Made by a program: the position numbers and the translations under genes. A stretch of 64,000 nt of DNA from Sanderia malayensis (lineage: Eukaryota > Cnidaria > Scyphozoa > Semaeostomeae > Pelagiidae): contig RQOL01000649.1 in NCBI GenBank assembly GCA_013076295.1, positions 1-64,000 of the forward strand, written 5' to 3'. Shown here piece by piece: positions 1 to 9,089 of this stretch; the first letter of the stretch is position 1, and each line of letters opens with the position of its first letter. The notes under the pieces were generated by a model. That model made no database searches, had not been told where the DNA came from, and saw nothing but the letters and a program-made list of their open reading frames with translations.

Positions 1-1130
1 ATCAACATTGTTTTGGGGGGGGGGAGGGGATGGAGAGTTAACTGACAAGCATTTGTTGTTTGTGCTCTAAGAGGCCGCGTATTGTGTTTCACTTTAACAA
101 TATTTTCAACCGTTCCAAGTCCTTTTGGCAAGGATTGTAGAAATCTTTCTTCTTTATCCAATGAATAGTTTGCAAAGTGATATCATACCCGGTAGTTTCA
201 TCCAAAGTCAGAAGTGAACGTTTTAATTTGAGGCACATACCTTATATGGGCAAGTAAACACAGAACACAGAAGACTGACACTGACACATTGAAAAGAGGG
301 GTAAAACATGAGAAAGCAAGAGCTTACAGATTTTGACTCTGATGTTAACTAGTTTGATATATTATTTTGTTCATATTCTGACCAGTGGCGTCTGTACAGG
401 GGGATATGGGGAGGCAAAAGGCGCACCCTTTGATCTGAAAATATGCCGCGTACTGTGCTTGGACCATGAAATGAAGAAATGTATCACATGAAGCATAAAG
501 GAATCACCAGAGCTTATCAAAGTGGCGTTGCAGATAGGTAGGTAAGATTCAAGGCTGTTGAACAAGTGGACCTAGCAGATCACGACTCACGTGTAGTTTA
601 TGAAACAGTTACAGGACATGGATATATACCAGCTGTGAGTATCATGCATGTTAACCTTCTGCCTATCATATCATGGATTAATTTTTGTTGTTGGAAGCCA
701 CAAAAGTGTTGTTGGAAAATCATCTATTAATTATGATAATGGAAGTACCATTTTCTAATTCTATTAATCATAGCAATACTACTGAATGTTGGACTATTTT
801 TTTATTGGTTTATTTTTAAATCTAGTATCTTTGTCAATGTATGCTTGTCTTTGTCAAGCTTCAAGAAAATTCTATTCAACAAGAAGAAACAAGAATTACT
901 AAGCTGTATATTATCAATTTGGCAAGGTTAAATATGGTTACCCCATTGAACAATACAATACCCATACAGTGTTTGCCATTCCTGCCTTTAATTCACAAAA
1001 TCTATTTATGTATATTTATATTCTTCATTACTTTCCATTGTTCTTTCATTTTTGTTATCCATAGTGATTTCTATGTTTTAAAATTTTTGTCATACAAACT
1101 ATAAATTACCCTTTCAGATTAGTAGCTACT
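1..1130. other. AT-rich DNA without a recognised gene
   Basis: I see no supported gene here. The short open frames have no recognisable motif. A CAGTGGCGTC-like string near 384 resembles the start of hAT-type terminal repeats, but no matching partner end was found, so no element is called. Confidence 0.4.
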
Positions 1131-1542
1131 TTGTTGTCACTCGAAGATCACTACTATTATCAAACATTTTGCATGCGTATTGTCTTAACCGAGATGCTGA
1201 TTTTTCAAACATACGAAATTCTCAGTTGATCGCTTCCAATGGCGTAACCACATATGTATGTACTATCTGGAAAAAAACATGAATATTTCTTATCCATATG
1301 TTGTTGCATCAGTAGCTACAGATTTGATTTTGCATTCTTATTTCACAATTTGCTCTTCAGCTTGCTGCAAGGCATTCAACATTGCATCATATGTGAAATA
1401 TGAAGATATAAACAGTCAAGTAAATGAGCAGCGGAATTCAACAATGAAGAAATTCCGTTCTCAGCTGTCATACATGGGTCCTGACAGTTTTATGTACTGT
1501 ATAGAACATTATAGTTTTTTTGGTTTCGAAATAATACCATAA
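1131..1542 (+). pseudogene. KDZ-type transposase C-terminal remnant
   Basis: The frame ending at 1542 holds the string INSQVNEQRNSTMKKFRSQL, followed by SYMGPDSFM. From memory this resembles the conserved INSQVNEQ...R..LSYM..FM block near the end of Kyakuja-Dileera-Zisupton (KDZ) transposases. Such enzymes would move a cut-and-paste DNA transposon. Only the C-terminal block is visible; upstream the frame is short and no catalytic domain is present, so this is read as a decayed fragment. The assignment rests on one motif. No terminal repeats were identified around it. Confidence 0.5.
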
Positions 1543-1684
1543 AGGAATAGTTTTGATTATCTGTGTTCATGCATACTTTATATGATGCATTGCACTTTGT
1601 TTGGTAATAAACTAGTCTGCCAGAGACTTTGGAATTGACATTTTGGTTGTTAGATATAAATTCCCTCTACGTGAGCCACAATTT

Positions 1685-1927
1685 AAGACTGGTTAAATCC
1701 AATTTAAGCAGGGTTAATGTGGAAAGAAATCAATCACTCACAATTTACCAGATGCGTAGTTTGTAGGTCCGATATTCCTTAATTACTATCACTAGCCAGG
1801 GGGCAATAAAGTTTCCGCAAGTCCTAGGTGTGTCGCCCCGGGGCGCGAGACAGTGGATATTAGACTATACTGAACTATGAACCCACAATCAGTTTCTTGA
1901 CAGCGGCTAGAGCTACGGTCAATTTCT
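1685..1927 (+). repeat. Split direct repeat A1 of copy 1
   Basis: This 243-bp segment recurs nearly base for base at 6960-7202 and 7402-7644. A1 and A3 agree at the positions I compared, while A2 differs at two (in the ttacNagatg and atcaNtagcc strings). It carries the strongly GC-rich string gtgtcgccccggggcgcgag. It probably includes the 5' untranslated leader and promoter, but no promoter motif was identified. Confidence 0.88.
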
Positions 1928-2100
1928 TCGCACCTTAAGTTATAGAGTTGGTTTTCATTACATTTTATTGCTGTGTTAACCGGAGTACGCTTACTTCACG
2001 CCTTACTGCTGAGTTTAAAGGAAAGACCAAGTCGGCACAGACACTTAGCTCGGGTGAGATCGTTTTTTTTTATTTAATATCTACACGATATAATCCCATG

Positions 2101-3153
2101 ATGGCATCTGAACACAACCAAGACGTTGAGGGTCAAGACACTCAATCCCGCTTGATAACTTTAGAGAACTCTCTGTCTGATATACGGGACACCCTCAAAC
2201 AAGCCCTTGCCACCCAGTCAGGCAGCAACAGCCGGGCATCTGCCTCAGGTATGCCTTCCATGCTTTTTCAGGAAGGCCAGGCCGACCTTTCGCGTCCGCC
2301 CAGTTTTTTACGCGTGGCATCACCTAACCCGCCGACCTCTTCATTTGGCCCCACGGATATTCACCCTGTTTTGGGTTTTGCTGGCTCGCAAGCTCCACCA
2401 TTACCTTCCATACCAAAAAATTTGGGAGCATTGGCATCAGAATCCTGGTTGCTCGACCCTCAGCAATGGCTTTCACTGCCCTCAACTCAAGCAGTCTCTG
2501 TTATGGGTGGGTTATCACCCGTACCCGGCTATCTGGCTAATATGGTCGAGAAGCAGGAATTTGTGGATTTCATCCTGCTTCGCCTTTGCAACATCGCACG
2601 TTTACCGACAATTTCGCCGTCGAGTGCGCAGCTCGAGCATCTGCTGAAAATCCTCGAACCAATTCGCGCGTTCGCTGATTGGGCTGAGGCATGGGGTGTG
2701 TTTGCTTCCGTGGTTGTTAAATTTGCCCCGCACCGACTACCTGCTCTGTTGGCCTACTTTCTGATAATTGCCAAAGCACATCGCGACGTCCCAGGCATGG
2801 GCTGGCTGGCTTATGATTTGGCCTTTCGTAAACAAGCGGCCAACGATCCAGCGATTTCCTGGGCGGTGGTGGACCCCACCCTGTACCTGTCAACCGTCCT
2901 AACGGCGGGGATCCAACAGGCCCCACAAGCAAGTCTTGCACCAGCCATCCGAGCCAGAAGGGGTTTTTGCATCGCTTGGAATAGGTCGTCGTGTCGTTTT
3001 AATAATTGCAAGTATTTGCACGCTTGCTCGAGCTGCGAAGGCAACCACCAAATGCGCGAGTGCCCCTCGCGTAGGGATCCCACTGAGCGTGTTGATCGTA
3101 AGCGCCAGCGTTCACCATCACCACTGCCAAGCAAAAAGAACCGCTCCAAGTGA
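2101..3153 (+). CDS. Gag-like protein with CCCH zinc finger (copy 1)
   Basis: Structural protein of the retrotransposon, expected to package its RNA in cytoplasmic particles. The frame is open from 1948, but the start is placed at the ATG of MASEHNQ (2101, with another ATG at 2098), because the upstream residues look untranslated and this copy aligns with copy 2 only after that point. About 350 residues: a short N-terminal helix-forming stretch, a proline-rich segment, a conserved core (LRLCNIA, DWAEAW, HRDVPGMGWLAYD), and near the C-terminus a zinc finger with spacing C-x7-C-x4-C-x3-H followed by C-x2-C-x4-H-x4-C. The tail is basic (SPSPLPSKKNRSK). The stop is TGA followed by CTAG and the same frame continues into the reverse transcriptase. 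Confidence 0.88.
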   Translation: MASEHNQDVEGQDTQSRLITLENSLSDIRDTLKQALATQSGSNSRASASGMPSMLFQEGQADLSRPPSFLRVASPNPPTSSFGPTDIHPVLGFAGSQAPPLPSIPKNLGALASESWLLDPQQWLSLPSTQAVSVMGGLSPVPGYLANMVEKQEFVDFILLRLCNIARLPTISPSSAQLEHLLKILEPIRAFADWAEAWGVFASVVVKFAPHRLPALLAYFLIIAKAHRDVPGMGWLAYDLAFRKQAANDPAISWAVVDPTLYLSTVLTAGIQQAPQASLAPAIRARRGFCIAWNRSSCRFNNCKYLHACSSCEGNHQMRECPSRRDPTERVDRKRQRSPSPLPSKKNRSK

Positions 3154-3157
3154 CTAG
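3151..3157 (+). promoter_or_regulatory. Candidate stop-codon readthrough signal UGA-CUAG
   Basis: The Gag stop is TGA with the next four bases CTAG. UGA followed by CUA(G) is an established context for translational readthrough in some RNA viruses and animal genes. Downstream codons stay open in the same frame and read L-D-F, exactly as in copy 2, where the same seven bases occur at 20101-20095. That readthrough makes a Gag-Pol fusion is my inference. Confidence 0.75.
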
Positions 3158-4812
3158 ACTTTGCTATCATCGTAGATTCATTAATTTATGTATTTGCGTT
3201 TCCAGCTGTTATCACTCCATTACGCGTTTATGCTTGGCGTGAATTTTTGCTTCATTCTCTCCATCCTGATGCGCAGTGGGTACTCCAGGGGATTACTTTT
3301 GGTTTTGACATTGGAGTTACCGGGGGGAACCCCTCCTCGGCCGGGCGTAATTGTGTGTCTGCCATCCGGCAATCTGCGGTTATTGATGCTTACCTCACAG
3401 AAGAACTTAACGCAGGCACTATGGCTGGTCCTTTTTCGTCCCCTCCGTGGCCATCGTTAATAACAAATCGTTTCGGCGTAATTCCTAAATCCACCCCCGG
3501 AAAATGGCGCCTCATCACAGATCTCTCCTTCCCCGCTCACAAGAGCGTCAATGATTCGATTCCGGATTGCAACGCGACAGTTTCTTATGCGGGTATTCCG
3601 GAGGCTATTTCACACATCATGAAACTCGGTAAAGGAACCCTCTTGGCTAAATTTGACATTACACGAGCCTATCGCCTTTTACCAGTCCGACCCGAAGATC
3701 GACCATTGTTAGGCATGTGCTGGGAAGGCCTTTATTTCGTTGACCTTGCCCTACCTTTCGGCCTCCGCTCCGCCCCACGGATATTTACTCGTTTTGGGGA
3801 TGTATTGCAGTCCATTTTTGCACAAGACGGCCACCGGGCCATTATACAACACTATTTAGACGATTTCATTATTTTCGGCCAACGGGACTCCCCAGACTGT
3901 GCAGCCCTGCTGAAACATTGTACCGCTCTGTGTGATAGACTAGGGGTTCCATTAGCCGAAGACAAAACTGAAGGCCCATCAACAGAAATTGTTTTTCTGG
4001 GGTTTATTCTGGACACGGAAGCTTTAGAGCTGCGCCTCCCTATCGATAAAATCGTTAAGATACAGGGATATCTGGCCCATTGGTCGAAGACGGCCGCAGG
4101 CACCAAGCGTGAGCTATTGTCTCTGATTGGCAGCCCGCAGCATTGTTGCCAGGCTATTGGTCTCGGTCGACCTTTCTTACGTCGATTAATTGATCGTGCA
4201 CACAAAGTCTCCGAGTTGCATCACCGTGTGCGTTTGTCAGCCTGGGAGCGTGATGACATTGATTGGTGGGTTAGCTTGTTATCACGGTGGAATGGGCGGA
4301 GCCTATTTCTCTATCGTAATTGGACTGAGGCTCCGACTATCAAAGTCACTTCGGACGCTGCGGGAAGCAAGGGTTTTGCAGCTATTTATAACGCACAATG
4401 GTTTGCTGCCCCTTGGCCCGCCGATCTCTCAGCGGTTACTATCGCGATCAAGGAGCTAATTCCTATTGTCCTCGCGGCCAAGCTGTGGGGGGCATCATGG
4501 CAGCGTATGCGAGTTGCTTTTCGCTGCGATAACATGGCCGTTGTCCACTGTTTACAAAATGGCACAGCGAAAGATCGTCATCTGGCCTTCCTTTTACGCG
4601 AATTATCTATTCTCGCGATTACGCAGCACTTTACGTTCACTGCCATTCACCTTCCCGGCAGGAAAAACCTGGCAGCTGACGCCCTGTCTCGCTTTGATTT
4701 CCAGACCTTCGTCCGCCTCGTTCCGGATGCCGATCGTCGTCCGCTGGAGATTCCCGCAGAATACCTGAAGCGTTTGCTTTCTCCTCCTTGGACCAGGGCT
4801 GGCAACACCTAA
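3154..4812 (+). CDS. Reverse transcriptase-RNase H polyprotein (copy 1)
   Basis: Copies the element RNA into DNA and removes the RNA strand. The frame is the direct continuation of gag after its TGA, about 552 codons; the first internal ATG is well downstream, so expression as a readthrough product is proposed. RT motifs in order: WRLITDLSFP, KFDITRAYRLLPV, LPFGLRSAPRIF, and the catalytic box YLDDFIIFG near 3853. RNase H follows: VTSDAAG near 4350 (first acid), KELIPIV (second), RCDNMAVVHCL (third) and NLAADALSRFD (fourth). The region between the gag stop and the first RT motif (VYAWREF, HPDAQWVL) is conserved in copy 2, which argues that it is translated. The stop TAA overlaps the recombinase ATG. 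Confidence 0.9.
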   Translation, partial: LDFAIIVDSLIYVFAFPAVITPLRVYAWREFLLHSLHPDAQWVLQGITFGFDIGVTGGNPSSAGRNCVSAIRQSAVIDAYLTEELNAGTMAGPFSSPPWPSLITNRFGVIPKSTPGKWRLITDLSFPAHKSVNDSIPDCNATVSYAGIPEAISHIMKLGKGTLLAKFDITRAYRLLPVRPEDRPLLGMCWEGLYFVDLALPFGLRSAPRIFTRFGDVLQSIFAQDGHRAIIQHYLDDFIIFGQRDSPDCAALLKHCTALCDRLGVPLAEDKTEGPSTEIVFLGFILDTEALELRLPIDKIVKIQGYLAHWSKTAAGTKRELLSLIGSPQHCCQAIGLGRPFLRRLIDRAHKVSELHHRVRLSAWERDDIDWWVSLLSRWNGRSLFLYRNWTEAPTIKVTSDAAGSKGFAAIYNAQWFAAPWPADLSAVTIAIKELIPIVLAAKLWGASWQRMRVAFRCDNMAVVHCLQNGTAKDRHLAFLLRELSILAITQHFTFTAIHLPGRKNLAADALSRFDFQTFVRLVPDADRRPLEIPAEYLKRLLSPPWTRAGNT

Positions 4813-4814
4813 TG
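4810..4814 (+). promoter_or_regulatory. UAAUG stop-start overlap between RT and recombinase
   Basis: The RT/RNase H stop TAA (4810-4812) shares its last A with the ATG (4812-4814) of the recombinase frame. The pentamer is identical at the same junction of copy 2 (18445-18441). UAAUG is known to support termination-coupled reinitiation in influenza B M2 and in the SART1 non-LTR retrotransposon. No earlier ATG was found in the recombinase frame; the upstream position that could look like a start is TTG. Confidence 0.72.
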
Positions 4815-5746
4815 ACAAACGCGTTAGCTGTCACGACTCAAAAAACTTACCAGTCTGCCCAAAAACAGTTTATTAATTTCTGTTCTAGCTACGGCCTAGT
4901 CGACGGTCAAGGTTCCCCCTTCCCAATTACGGAGCTGACATTGTTACGCTTTATCGCAAGTTTGAGTCAATCTCACAAAGCTTCCTCGATTAAAGTGTAC
5001 CTAGCTGCTGTCCGCTCATTGCAGTTACGCCACGGCTATCCGGACCCGTTGCGCGGTTGCTCACGAATTCCTCTGGCTACACGAGGCCTGCGCAGAATCC
5101 AAGCCACACCTTCAAAGCAAAAAATGCCTATAACACCGCTCGTTCTCACCCTCATTCGCTCGCAACTGGATCTATCAACTGCGGATGATGTGATGTTCTG
5201 GGCGGCTTGTCTGGTAGCCTTTTCGGCTTTCTGCGCGCGTCGGAATTCACGGTACCCCCAGAGGGTTTTATTGCATCTAAGCATTTGACTGTATCGGATA
5301 TTTCGACGGACGATCAGTTGAGCCCCGCTCATGTATTCATCAGGTTAAAATTTTCGAAGACGGACCAGTTTGGTACTGGATGTTCCATCGTCTTAACAAA
5401 GTCAGGCCATGTTCTATGTCCTGTTTCAGCGTTGTTTCGTTACCTACACTGGCGTGGTGGCGGAGATGGTCCGCTTTTTCGATGGGCGAATAATTGCGCC
5501 CTTACAAAAGGAACTTTGAACACGAAACTCCAAAATGTTTTAAAACGATGTGGATGGCCTAACACGTTTACTTTGCATAGCTTTCGTGTCGGGGCGGCCA
5601 CGACAGCGGCATCGTTGGGTCTCCCCGACTATCTTATTCAAGCCTTAGGCCGTTGGTCTAGTGATGCATATAAAGTATACATCAAGCTGCCGCAAAGTCA
5701 GCTGTTGTCGGCCTCACATGTGCTCGCACAGTCGGCACGGTGGTGA
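4812..5746 (+). pseudogene. Tyrosine recombinase with one frameshift (copy 1)
   Basis: Would integrate the circular DNA copy by site-specific recombination instead of using a DDE integrase. The N-terminal core-binding half runs 4812-5220 (KTYQSAQKQFINFC, LTLLRFIASLS, KVYLAAVRSLQLRHGY, KQKMPITPLVL). The catalytic half runs to 5746: first Arg in GFLRASEF, HSFR box at 5575-5586, then LGRWSSDAYKVYIK with the GRW and the nucleophile Tyr. A single missing base in the T run at about 5220 shifts the frame between AACLVAF and GFLRASEF; copy 3 keeps the frame at the same place. The lesion could be real or a homopolymer error. All expected catalytic residues are otherwise present. Confidence 0.87.
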
Positions 5747-6035
5747 ATGCGCGACTTGGACGCTTAAACGCTTGTTTCATATCTAAAAAGTTACGATTTC
5801 GTTTACAATTATTTTCTTACTATTGGACGTTTCATCGAGTGTCTTTATTTAAAATTTCCCATTTTGTTCACCGTTATTAACTCATTATTTTAATTTGTAT
5901 TTGTTGTCTCGCGACACGCTGTTTTCTTGTCATTTGTGGCGTCTTACCGATTACCCCGGGATAGGCCCCCGGATATTGTCCCCGATCAGCTCAATACCAC
6001 CCCATTTGCTGAATATTTAGGGGGTATCTCGGAAG
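5747..6035 (+). other. 3' untranslated part of copy 1
   Basis: AT-rich sequence after the recombinase stop with no open frame and no recognised signal. It leads into the 37-bp minisatellite. Confidence 0.5.
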
Positions 6036-6525
6036 CACTATGACCATTGAATGTGCAAACGTGTTTCAGGAAAGCCCTGAACACGGGACGTGTGAATTGT
6101 ATCTGGATAACCCTGAACACTGAATGTTTCTATGGTGTCTCAGGAAACCCGGAACCTGGATGTTTATATATGGTGTCTCAGGAAAGCCCTGAACACTGGT
6201 TATTTATATGGTGTCTCAAAGAGCCCTGAACACTGGATGTTTATATGATGTCTCAGGAAAGCCCTGAAAACTGGATGTTTATATGGTGTCTCAGGAAGCC
6301 CTGAACACTGGATGTTTATATGGTGTCTCAGGAAGCCCTGAACACTGGTTATTTATATGGTGTCTCAGGGAGCCCTGAACACTGGATGTTTATATGGTGT
6401 CTCAGGAAGCCCTGAACACTGGATGTTTATATGGTGTCTCAGGAAACCCTGAACACTGGATGTTTATATGGTGTCTCAGGAAGCCCTGAGCAATGGATGT
6501 TTATATGGTGTCTCGGGGAGCCCCG
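6036..6525 (+). repeat. 37-bp minisatellite in the 3' region of copy 1
   Basis: About 13 head-to-tail copies of a 37-bp unit that reads ggaagccctgaacactgg followed by atgtttatatggtgtctca. Units vary slightly, for example ggttatttatatgg in place of ggatgtttatatgg. The array lies between the recombinase gene and the terminal repeats, inside the element. Copy 4 has an unrelated array in the same relative place; copy 2 has none. Confidence 0.92.
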
Positions 6526-6852
6526 ATTGACGAATGCTATGCCAAGCCTTTAGGTTAGCGTGGCCTTTTGCCTGCTGCCTTTATGTGGCTTTATTGTTTT
6601 CCTTAGAAGGTTCCGGCCTATACCGATCGCAGTGTGTCGACAGTAGCAGAGCCTTCATTATGATTTGTTATGATTTGTTTACAGTTATTTCTTAGCATTA
6701 CGTTCCTGACCTGCCATTTTCTAGGTTTATTGTTTGGAGAGGGGAGAAATTACTAGCTCAAGTCAGTAATAATTCAACTAATATTAATAGTCCTAAAAGT
6801 TGTTACATGAAATTCCCTGTTACGTTCGGTGGGGTCACACTACGTGTTCTGT
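6526..6852 (+). other. Conserved 3' untranslated block before B1
   Basis: No gene. The block around cctgccattttctaggttta with tgtttggag is shared with copies 2 (17110-17180), 3 (49185-49215) and 4 (52385-52490). This marks it as a conserved part of the element, perhaps the 3' processing or replication region. Confidence 0.6.
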
Positions 6853-6959
6853 GGCCGGAATTTGCACGGCAAATCGGGATCACCGACCGTAAAATGTGTT
6901 TTGCTACTCAAGCAATCCGGGCCGGTAGGCTGACCGCCCAATTTCTTGAGAAAACATTA
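6853..6959 (+). repeat. Split direct repeat B1 of copy 1
   Basis: A 107-bp segment starting ggccggaatttgcacggc and ending ttgagaaaacatta. It recurs at 7295-7401 and 7737-7843. Related single copies lie at 16943-17050 (-), 49323-49431 (+) and 52187-52300 (-), marking the 3' ends of other family members. Confidence 0.88.
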
Positions 6960-7843
6960 AAGACTGGTTAAATCCAATTTAAGCAGGGTTAATGTGGAAA
7001 GAAATCAATCACTCACAATTTACAAGATGCGTAGTTTGTAGGTCCGATATTCCTTAATTACTATCATTAGCCAGGGGGCAATAAAGTTTCCGCAAGTCCT
7101 AGGTGTGTCGCCCCGGGGCGCGAGACAGTGGATATTAGACTATACTGAACTATGAACCCACAATCAGTTTCTTGACAGCGGCTAGAGCTACGGTCAATTT
7201 CTCCCTCCCTCCCTCTCCTTATATATTATTTCCTTGAGTATTTTCTTTGTTATGATTTGCAGTTCGCCCATCCGGGAGTACTGCCAGGTGTACCGGCCGG
7301 AATTTGCACGGCAAATCGGGATCACCGACCGTAAAATGTGTTTTGCTACTCAAGCAATCCGGGCCGGTAGGCTGACCGCCCAATTTCTTGAGAAAACATT
7401 AAAGACTGGTTAAATCCAATTTAAGCAGGGTTAATGTGGAAAGAAATCAATCACTCACAATTTACCAGATGCGTAGTTTGTAGGTCCGATATTCCTTAAT
7501 TACTATCACTAGCCAGGGGGCAATAAAGTTTCCGCAAGTCCTAGGTGTGTCGCCCCGGGGCGCGAGACAGTGGATATTAGACTATACTGAACTATGAACC
7601 CACAATCAGTTTCTTGACAGCGGCTAGAGCTACGGTCAATTTCTCCCTCCCTCCCTCTCCTTATATATTATTTCCTTGAGTATTTTCTTTGTTATGATTT
7701 GCAGTTCGCCCATCCGGGAGTACTGCCAGGTGTACCGGCCGGAATTTGCACGGCAAATCGGGATCACCGACCGTAAAATGTGTTTTGCTACTCAAGCAAT
7801 CCGGGCCGGTAGGCTGACCGCCCAATTTCTTGAGAAAACATTA
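6960..7843 (+). repeat. Two tandem A-B units (A2-B2-A3-B3) of copy 1
   Basis: Two direct units of 442 bp each, 6960-7401 and 7402-7843. Each consists of A (243 bp), a 92-bp spacer with a CCCTCCCTCCC run and tatatatt, and B (107 bp). The spacer is absent between the coding region and B1. A family member normally has one A-B unit after B1, so the second is an expansion. Confidence 0.85.
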
Positions 7844-8109
7844 AGCTCTTGATTCATTGGCTTGTCATACTTGCAAGTATAGCTTCTGAAACTAATCATG
7901 TTTTGTGTAATCACGTGACACAAATCACATTTACAATTCAAATATTAATTCATGCGATTGGTGCTTTGTTTCTGAAAAGCTATTGTCAAATTTGTTGTTC
8001 CTCCGTGTCACACTTTAGCTTAGCAGTTAACAGTTAGTTTCTTATTAAACTCAGTGCATCTTTGTGTATGTTGTATGCTATCATCTGACTCTTCTAAAAA
8101 TAGACAAAC
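7844..8109. other. Flanking DNA after copy 1, no gene seen
   Basis: AT-rich, with only a 62-codon frame lacking motifs. It is the right flank of the retrotransposon insertion. Confidence 0.4.
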
Positions 8110-9089
8110 ATACGTACCGATTAAACGCCCCCTTGAATAAACGCCCCCTTATGCCACCAACTATTGCAATAAACGCTCGCCCTCGATTAAACGCCCCCAC
8201 ACAACAATTTTTTTAAGTTGGTGTAGTGTATTGTGGTATCAAAGCCAATTTTTTTCCAATTTTCTTACAATAGTGTTCATATGTTGGCATATTTCCTTTG
8301 TGCTCATCAGTTCTTTGTGGAAAACTATGGCGACCTTCATTTTCGACGGTGTTGTAAATGGGCACTAATGGGTTTTAGTACGCTCCTACGCCTCTGAAGG
8401 CAAACGTATTTTATCTACTTCAAGGCAACTCTGAAAAATAGATGTTCACGAAAGGCAATGTAAAGTTGTTTTGTTATTTGAACAACAAAGATTGAGATTT
8501 TCAATATTCAAGTTTGTTAAATAATATAACTATTATTCTAAAGACACTGTGAAAACATTATTTGTTGTTGCCAATTATGTGACCTCAATCTTAAAAAAAA
8601 CTCTGACTCTAACCAATCCATACCACACCCTAACTCTAACCCTATCCCCTAAACCTAATCTCCACCTAATCCAAAGGAATTTGTCCGTGAAAGTATAAAT
8701 ACCAACCTTACTTTATGTTCTATTGCGGACTTTTACTAGATCGGCAGTTTTGCTTCCAAATCCAAAATAGGATATTCCAAATTTGGACCAAAAGTGTGAT
8801 TTTTATGACGTCGCTTTGACACATTTTGACAAAAAATGCTGTGCTATATTTTGATTGAAATTATCCAAAGTTTCGAAATAGGGTCATTAAACAGTACATG
8901 GCTAGGTTTTTTGATTAATGTACTACGTTTTATGTTTTATTGACATTGTTAATATTTTTACATTTTTACATTATTTTACATTACATTAAGATCTCGCCTC
9001 TGAAAAGTATCCCGTCTTGCCGGGACAGGATGTTTTTCTCATGCAAATCGCTATTTATGAGGATTTGACCGTGACAGTAGGAACTCGGT
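8110..9089. other. Repeat-derived DNA, no gene seen
   Basis: At 8118-8200 the motif gattaaacgccccc occurs repeatedly; the same motif begins an element at about 63870, so this looks like one end of a TA-type inverted-repeat element whose other end I did not find. Near 8990-9045 a string atcccgtcttgccgggacagg resembles the outer end of the inverted-repeat element that starts at 9090. Confidence 0.35.

Larger units (their letters stand above)
1685..7843 (+). mobile_element. Ngaro/DIRS-type tyrosine-recombinase retrotransposon, copy 1
   Basis: A 6.16-kb element in the order: repeat A (1685-1927), gag, reverse transcriptase/RNase H, tyrosine recombinase, a 37-bp minisatellite, then repeats B1-A2-B2-A3-B3. 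A and B are the split direct repeats that define PAT/Ngaro-type members of the DIRS order. Absence of a methyltransferase domain between RNase H and the recombinase favours the Ngaro side. The canonical end is B1-A2-B2; this copy has one extra A-B unit of 442 bp. Gag and RT frames are open; the recombinase has one frameshift. The coding part is clearly richer in G+C than the flanking DNA. The 5' edge is the first base of A; the 3' edge is the end of B3, where the following sequence differs from that after B1 and B2. No target duplication is seen, as expected for recombinase-mediated insertion. Confidence 0.9.

Noticed and set aside
2811..3170. 119-codon minus-strand frame over gag of copy 1
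   Set aside because: Shadow of the gag coding sequence; the plus frame has conserved motifs and the minus frame has none.
4788..4811. Recombinase start at 4788
   Set aside because: The codon there is TTG, not ATG, and corresponds to CTG or TTG in the other copies; the overlapping ATG at 4812 is the first AUG.
8590..8670. Degenerate CCCTAA-like run that could be an interstitial telomere repeat
   Set aside because: Units are irregular in length and sequence and only a few are present; no true tandem of TTAGGG type.
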